Assembly (NCBI GenBank): GCA_038501195.1
Contig: JBBPUQ010000010.1
Span: forward strand, 2,726,001-2,790,000
DNA from: Nemania diffusa
Taxonomy: Eukaryota > Ascomycota > Sordariomycetes > Xylariales > Xylariaceae
Reading direction: 5' to 3'
Length of the DNA stretch: 64,000 nt
Shown here piece after piece: positions 59,501 to 64,000 of the stretch. How positions within the stretch are numbered: the first letter of the stretch is position 1; each line of letters starts with the position of its first letter. The notes under the pieces are model-generated. The model made no database searches and was not told where the DNA came from. It saw only the letters and a program-made list of their open reading frames with translations. A program made the position numbers and the translations under genes.

Positions 59501-60589
59501 TTGCTGTATACTGAGAAGAAACCCGACGAATTTGCGATTACAGGACTTCAAACGGACGATACGTTCAGTATTGTGTCTGAGAAGTTTTCGTACGAAGAAG
59601 AAACCAAGCTACCATTTCGCGCGAAACCAAAAGCAAAATTGACGCCCGAACACCCCGTCGAATTCAACGGAAGCAAGATCCAAATGGACGGACAGGATTT
59701 CATCTTCACTCAACGGGGACAGGCCGAACAACTGCGTATTATTGACCTTCGTACGGAAGATTATCCTCAGCAATATGTCGCTCAGCGAGCTCGAGGCGCA
59801 TATATCGCGTCGGTATGTCAACCGGAAGCATCGTACGACCTGTCGATAGCTGCACAAGTTCAAGAGCCGTCAGAGGACGATGTTAAAGCATTGAACGTAC
59901 GAATACAATGGCAGATCGACAACGCACAGCGAGGACTACGCTATATACCCTTGAATCTTAGTCGTACGAAGATCTTTATCTTCACCGACGGAGCGTTTGC
60001 AAACAACAAAGATTTGAGTTCTCAGATCGGATTTGTAATCGTACTAGCCAACGAGAGCCGTACGAAAGACACCTTTACGATCGAAGGCAATATTGTTCAC
60101 TGGAATTCAATCAAGTGCAAACGAGTCACACGTAGCGTACTGGCAAGTGAGTTATATGGCATGGTCAACGGATTCGACTGCGCTATTGCACTCGGTACGA
60201 CCCTTCAGAGAATCATTCGTACGATGAAATTACCAACTGTACCACTGGTTATATGTACCGATTCCAAGTCTTTGTACGAATGTTTGGTCAAGCTGGGAAC
60301 TACGCAAGAGAAGCGACTTATGATCGACATTATGTCACTTCGAGAAGCGTACGAAAATCGTGAGATCACAGAGATACGTTGGATCGATGGCAAGGATAAC
60401 CCGGCAGACGCTTGTACGAAGAAAGCACCTAACCAAGCACTGGAAAAGCTGGTTAGTACAAATAAGCTGGTCGTACGAGTGGAAGCATATGTAGATCGGT
60501 TGGACAGTGGAAGGAATGACGGAGGATTGGTTGACATTGGAACTGGAGTTACCGCACAAAAGAAAGAATCTCCAGTGTTGGACCAATGA
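56447..60589 (+). CDS. pol: Retrotransposon gag C-terminus and pol polyprotein
   Basis: Long open frame, up to 1,380 codons; true entry is probably by continuation from gag. Domains, numbered from 56447: capsid-like region to ~190; zinc knuckle CFICKKPGCWSTNH (211-224); protease DTGA (330-333); integrase zinc finger His459...Cys494-x2-Cys497; integrase core Asp524, Asp579 and Glu615 with the canonical 35-residue spacing; chromodomain not seen; reverse transcriptase with LRDISQAYTQ and PLYGLAESGLYWYK and the catalytic pair Asp1037-Asp1038 in LQTDDT, the variant usual in this fungal lineage; RNase H with FTDGAFA (Asp1181), TDSKSLYE and IDGKDNPADACTK. Pol is intact, and its stop codon lies 14 bases inside the right LTR. 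Confidence 0.96.
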   Translation: MYDKARIFISTCRRLGITEGQYYAVFPSVLKERAEQYYLNYIGPTRRWDEIYTMLDNHFNTTVNHSQYWTDWTTTTFVRMKQDNPTKTMPEVLETMIDKLQLTQRALGPGYHGEIPLHTAVVRACSGVPELEPALISQKPTCEALFSDLRAALQVSLNREVNHYRTTDVHFVDRRYNTKYPKRSYGYSPKKNFRRGPQRSYDKNNRSDKKCFICKKPGCWSTNHSQQERSKAREQYLAACDTLEQKAPSYEEYDAFVLDYEGDEDLPYDNESDDDLDSETGNETVQFLMDSAYLHRTTGEDIYAQDQTSTSDNFHLDSQYSTKYQGILWDTGAAKVSTTGKAQAEAFVRENPSVRIDWTPGSAAIRFGGIKGLEAIGTMTIPTSIGPIEFHILDAPTPFLLSLQDADRLHAYFNNVQDVIVRQDGTTVPIVRKWGHPFFDVSRSEAAGYFTEQELRRLHRRFGHPRTERLVKLLREAGHDDINVSVLREIKKFCHHCQSYDQAPRRFKFSLKDECNFNYEIVIDVVQINGRPTLHVIDTSTSFQAAKFLKSLSAYDTWDALCQCWILVYQGPPDYIVHDPGTNFSSEEFRNNVRLVGASCKEMPVEAHWAVGKVERAHAPLRRTFDILYKEIGHCTDEETVLQMAIKALNDTAGPNGLVPTLLVFGAYPRINGDSPPSPEITQRAEAVRKAMKMLRSIRTKVDIDRAIQTRNGPASSYEVLSLPLQSEVMVWRERKGWTGPYKISAIENRDITVDMTNGPAKFRCTQVKPYYRQEAMPDPSYEENDPSYDPLQAVEQPQPRRRGRPRKSPAPTGDQYLAPKEVNDYALAVRLRQDGVITTPGAPFEQSDAAEIDALATQGVFQFVRYNPDQHDQMRIFRTRLVREVKGKTTKPYEKSRLVVQGYRDDDKVRILTQAPTIQRMSQRFIMALGPSLIQDYGMHAELRDISQAYTQSYDKLNREIYAYLPKELENRYPAGTMFRIVRPLYGLAESGLYWYKTYHRHHCQELGMKVSTYDPCLLYTEKKPDEFAITGLQTDDTFSIVSEKFSYEEETKLPFRAKPKAKLTPEHPVEFNGSKIQMDGQDFIFTQRGQAEQLRIIDLRTEDYPQQYVAQRARGAYIASVCQPEASYDLSIAAQVQEPSEDDVKALNVRIQWQIDNAQRGLRYIPLNLSRTKIFIFTDGAFANNKDLSSQIGFVIVLANESRTKDTFTIEGNIVHWNSIKCKRVTRSVLASELYGMVNGFDCAIALGTTLQRIIRTMKLPTVPLVICTDSKSLYECLVKLGTTQEKRLMIDIMSLREAYENREITEIRWIDGKDNPADACTKKAPNQALEKLVSTNKLVVRVEAYVDRLDSGRNDGGLVDIGTGVTAQKKESPVLDQ
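60558..60568 (+). other. Candidate polypurine tract
   Basis: AAAAGAAAGAA, seven bases before the right LTR, inside the end of the pol frame. A polypurine tract normally touches the LTR, so TCTCCAG in between is unusual. Confidence 0.5.
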
Positions 60590-60883
60590 CCTGACAGGAC
60601 CTGTACGTACGCACTAGGTGCGTACGACCAGGACCTGAACCAGGACCCTTATCAGGTAACCGAATAGATAAGGAATACAGGGACCCACTGGGATCCACAG
60701 GACCCACAGGTCCCACGCACACACACATGTAAATAACCTGCGTACGACCCTTCTGGTCGTACTTCCCTTTGTAGAATACACACACGAATCAATACAGAAC
60801 CTTAGGACCTGGAAACAGACCCCAAACCCCACGGATTACTCCGAATCCTATTGTGTACGTACGTACGAAGAGTTCCACCAACA
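60576..60883 (+). repeat. Right LTR (308 bp)
   Basis: Same ends, length and apparent sequence as the left LTR; the pol stop codon falls in its first 14 bases. Confidence 0.96.
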
Positions 60884-60888
60884 ATTAA
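60884..60888 (+). repeat. Target-site duplication, right copy (ATTAA)
   Basis: Matches the five bases before the left LTR. Confidence 0.88.
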
Positions 60889-63800
60889 ATTAATTTAAAA
60901 TATTATTATTAATATTATTAATATATTAAAAATATTATAAAATTAAATATTAAAAATAAATAATTTATAAATATATTTAAAATTAAATAATTAAAAACAA
61001 ATTTATATATATTATTAAATAATATATATATAAAAATAAATAATTATATATAAAAAAATAATAATATTATAATTAATAATATTTAAATATTTAAATATAT
61101 TAAATTTATAAAAATATATTATATTAATAAAAATTATAAACTTTTATTTTAATATATTATTAATTAAAAAATATTAAAAATATTATAATATAATATTTTT
61201 CTAAATTATAAATTAAATAAAATAAAGTTTATATAATATTTAATAAATATTTAATTTAAAAAATTAATTATAATTAATATTATATAAATTAAATTATTTT
61301 TATTTTTATTTAAATAAAAAAACAATTTAATAAAAATAATATTTAAAATTTTTAAATTTTTAATTAATAAATTATAATTTATATAATATATATTAAATAG
61401 TTTAATTATTATATAATTTTATTTTAATATATTTTAATTTAAAGTTTTTTTAATTAATTAAAAATTTATAATTAATATATTATTTTTTAATTTATAAATT
61501 ATAATATAAATATTTAATAAAAAAATTTTTAAAATTAAAAATAAAATAAATTTATTATAAAATAATAAATTAAATAATAAATTAAATAATAAAATAAAAA
61601 ATAAAAAAAAATAATATTTGAATATATTAATTATATTTTTATTATAAATAATATATATATATATAAAATTAAATATTAATATTTTATAATATTTTTAAAA
61701 AATAATTAATATATTATAACATATAATTAAAATTAAAATTTTATATATATTTATTTTAATATAAATAAAATATATTTAAATAATAATTATTTTAATTATA
61801 ATTAAATTAATTAAATTTTATTTAAATAATTATTATAAAATATAAATTTATTATTTAATTATTTTAATATTAATTAATTAAAAATTAAAAGTTATTTTAT
61901 AAAATAAAAAATTATAAAATTATTATAAATAATTAAATATTTAAAATTAATATTTTATATTTAATAATTAATTTTATAAAGTTTTTTTTTATAAATATTA
62001 TTTAAAATATATTATATTATTATTAAAATTTAATATTTTAAAAACTATTTAATTATATTATATATAACTTTAATATAAATTTTATAATAATATATTATTA
62101 TATATAAAAAAAAATAATATAAACATTTATAAAATTTTTAAATAATAATATTAAATTAAATAATATTATATTTAATTTATTAATTTTTAAAATAATTTTT
62201 ATAATTAATTATAATAAATTTTTTTATTTAAAAATATTTAATAATATTTATATAAAAATTAATATTAATTAAATTAAATAAATTTAAAATAAATAAAGTT
62301 TTTATAATTAAAAAATATAATATTATAATTAATTTATTATATAAAAAAATAAATTCATATAAAAAATTTTAAAATATTAAATAATTATAACTTTAATATA
62401 AAACTAAATTAAAAAAAACTATTTATATTTATTAAAAAGTAATAATTAAATTTTAATTATATAAAATTATAAAAATAATAATAAAATTTTAAATTTAATA
62501 TAAATATTAATAATTTAATTTAATATTACTATTATTATTATATTAAATTTTAATATTAAATAAATAATTTATTTAAAATAATATAATTATTATATATATT
62601 AATAAAATTAAAAATATATTAATTTAATATATATTATAAATATTATTATAATAAATTAAAATATAAAAATATTTATATATATTTAATATTTAATATATAT
62701 TAAAAATAATTTTAATAAATTTATAATTATAAAATTATAAATTAATAATAATTTAATTTTTATTTTTAAATATATTAAATAATATTAATATTTAAATATT
62801 TTAATAAATAAATAAAAGTTTTTTTTTTATAATATATTATTTTTAAATTATAATTAAAAATACTATATAATTTAATAATTATTATTAATATTTAATAAAT
62901 TTTAAATAAAACATTAAAATATTAAATATATAAATATATTAATAAATTAATAATATAATTTTATAAAAAACTATTTATATATTAAAACTATTAATTATAT
63001 TATTAATAATATATATAAAATTTTAATTTATATATAAATATTAAATTAAATTAAAAACAATATTAAAAAAACTATTTAAAATTAATATTATATTATTTTA
63101 AAAAATATAAAATTATAAAATATTAACAATAAAAATAAATTTATATTAAATATTTAAAAAATTAATTATAATATAAATATTAATTATATAATAATTTATA
63201 TAATATTATTAATATATATAAATTTATAAAATATTATTTTATATTATAATTTAAATAATTATATTAAAAAATTTTAATATTAAATTAATAATTTATTTTA
63301 TTTTATAAATATATATTTTAATAATTATATATAAAAATTATAAAAAATAAATAAATTTAATAAAATTTATTAATATTATTAATTTTATTTATAATTAATA
63401 ATATATTATTTATATAGTTGTTATTAATTAATATAAATATAAATTTAATTTAAATTTTAATATTAATATTATTATTATATATTTAATAAATAAATATAAA
63501 AGTTTTTATAATTTTTTATAATTTTTTAATTTATATAATAATTAATAAATTATATAATATTTATATTTAATATAATAATATAATATAAATATTTAATTTA
63601 TTTTTATATAAAATAATAATTTAATTATTATGTATAAATATTATTTAAATATAATATTTAAAATATTATTATTTTAAAATTTTAATTATAAATTTATTAA
63701 AATTTATTAAAATTTATAATTTAAATAAATAATAAAATTATAATTAAATAATTAAATTTAATTTTAATAGCAAAAAATTAAATAAATAATAAAAAGTTTA

Positions 63801-64000
63801 TTAAAATATTTCTTTAAAAATAATTTATTTATATTATTATATATTTATTTTTTAAAATTAAATAGTTATAATTATATAATTATTTTTATTAATTTATTAA
63901 TATTTTATTAAAATATAATATTATTATAATTAATTTATTAATAATTATATAATAATTAATATTAATTTAATATATAATTTTTTAATAAAATTAATAAATT
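60889..64000. other. AT-rich block continuing to the window edge
   Basis: About 3.1 kb of nearly pure A+T, same character as the DNA left of the element, with no gene, no array as regular as that at 50-52 kb, and no end visible in the window. Confidence 0.8.

Larger units (their letters stand above)
54969..60883 (+). mobile_element. Ty1/copia LTR retrotransposon, recent insertion
   Basis: Complete element of 5,915 bp: two 308-bp LTRs beginning TGTTGG and ending CCAACA, a 5-bp target duplication, a leader, and gag plus pol. The order protease, integrase, reverse transcriptase, RNase H defines Ty1/copia. The two LTRs look identical along their length, so insertion is recent, and there is no sign of the C-to-T decay of the surrounding DNA. 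The only break seen is a frame change within gag. The element contains about 60 CGTACG palindromes, spread over LTRs, leader and coding parts. It is an island of normal base composition in near-pure A+T. Confidence 0.97.

Overview
The window is nuclear DNA of a filamentous ascomycete (Pezizomycotina, probably Sordariomycetes). Evidence: short spliceosomal introns (50-240 bp) with GT..AG ends and CTAAC-type branch sites; fungus-specific families (Pth11/rhodopsin-like membrane protein, CYP504 P450, FSH1 hydrolase, vacuolar carboxypeptidase S); a tRNA gene with a small intron; and a very AT-rich heterochromatin-like block carrying a Ty1/copia retrotransposon. The species cannot be read from the sequence.

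Positions 1-46,000 are a gene-bearing but sparse region with 15 supported protein genes and one tRNA gene. In order: the 3' end of a fungal rhodopsin-domain membrane protein (+); a secreted Ser/Thr-rich wall-type protein (+); a conserved KEN-box protein of unknown role (+); thymidylate kinase with a long N-terminal extension (+); an SDR oxidoreductase (+); an alpha/beta hydrolase (+); tRNA-Thr(CGT) (+); a second SDR (-); a secreted metallophosphoesterase (-); a small secreted Cys-containing protein (+); a CYP504-type P450 (+); a 79-residue membrane-protein candidate (+); GTP cyclohydrolase I (-) divergent from TAF11 (+); a sugar-binding-region glycosyltransferase (+); an M20 carboxypeptidase S (-); and an FSH1-type serine hydrolase (-). 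Exons are GC-rich and intergenic DNA is not. Many gaps of 1-5 kb show no gene. These genes do not look like one pathway; several are housekeeping functions (dTTP synthesis, folate/pterin synthesis, TFIID).

From about 46,020 to the right edge the DNA changes abruptly to almost pure A+T. Three zones can be seen: 46.0-50.2 kb, with sparse G/C left almost only in ApC/GpC contexts; 50.2-52.2 kb, a nested satellite (46-bp units in three ~450-bp higher-order repeats, then a perfect 7-bp array of about 74 copies) with three G and no C; and 52.2-64.0 kb, even poorer in G/C. This is consistent with a centromere, pericentromere or RIP-type AT isochore.

Inside it, at 54,969-60,883, sits an apparently unmutated Ty1/copia element with two 308-bp LTRs that look identical and a 5-bp target duplication (ATTAA). 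Its gag reading frame is broken once, while protease, integrase, reverse transcriptase and RNase H are intact. The most striking signal of the window is that this element is saturated with the palindrome CGTACG: about 60 copies in 5.9 kb, in LTRs, leader and all three codon phases, against about one in the 46 kb of gene-bearing DNA.
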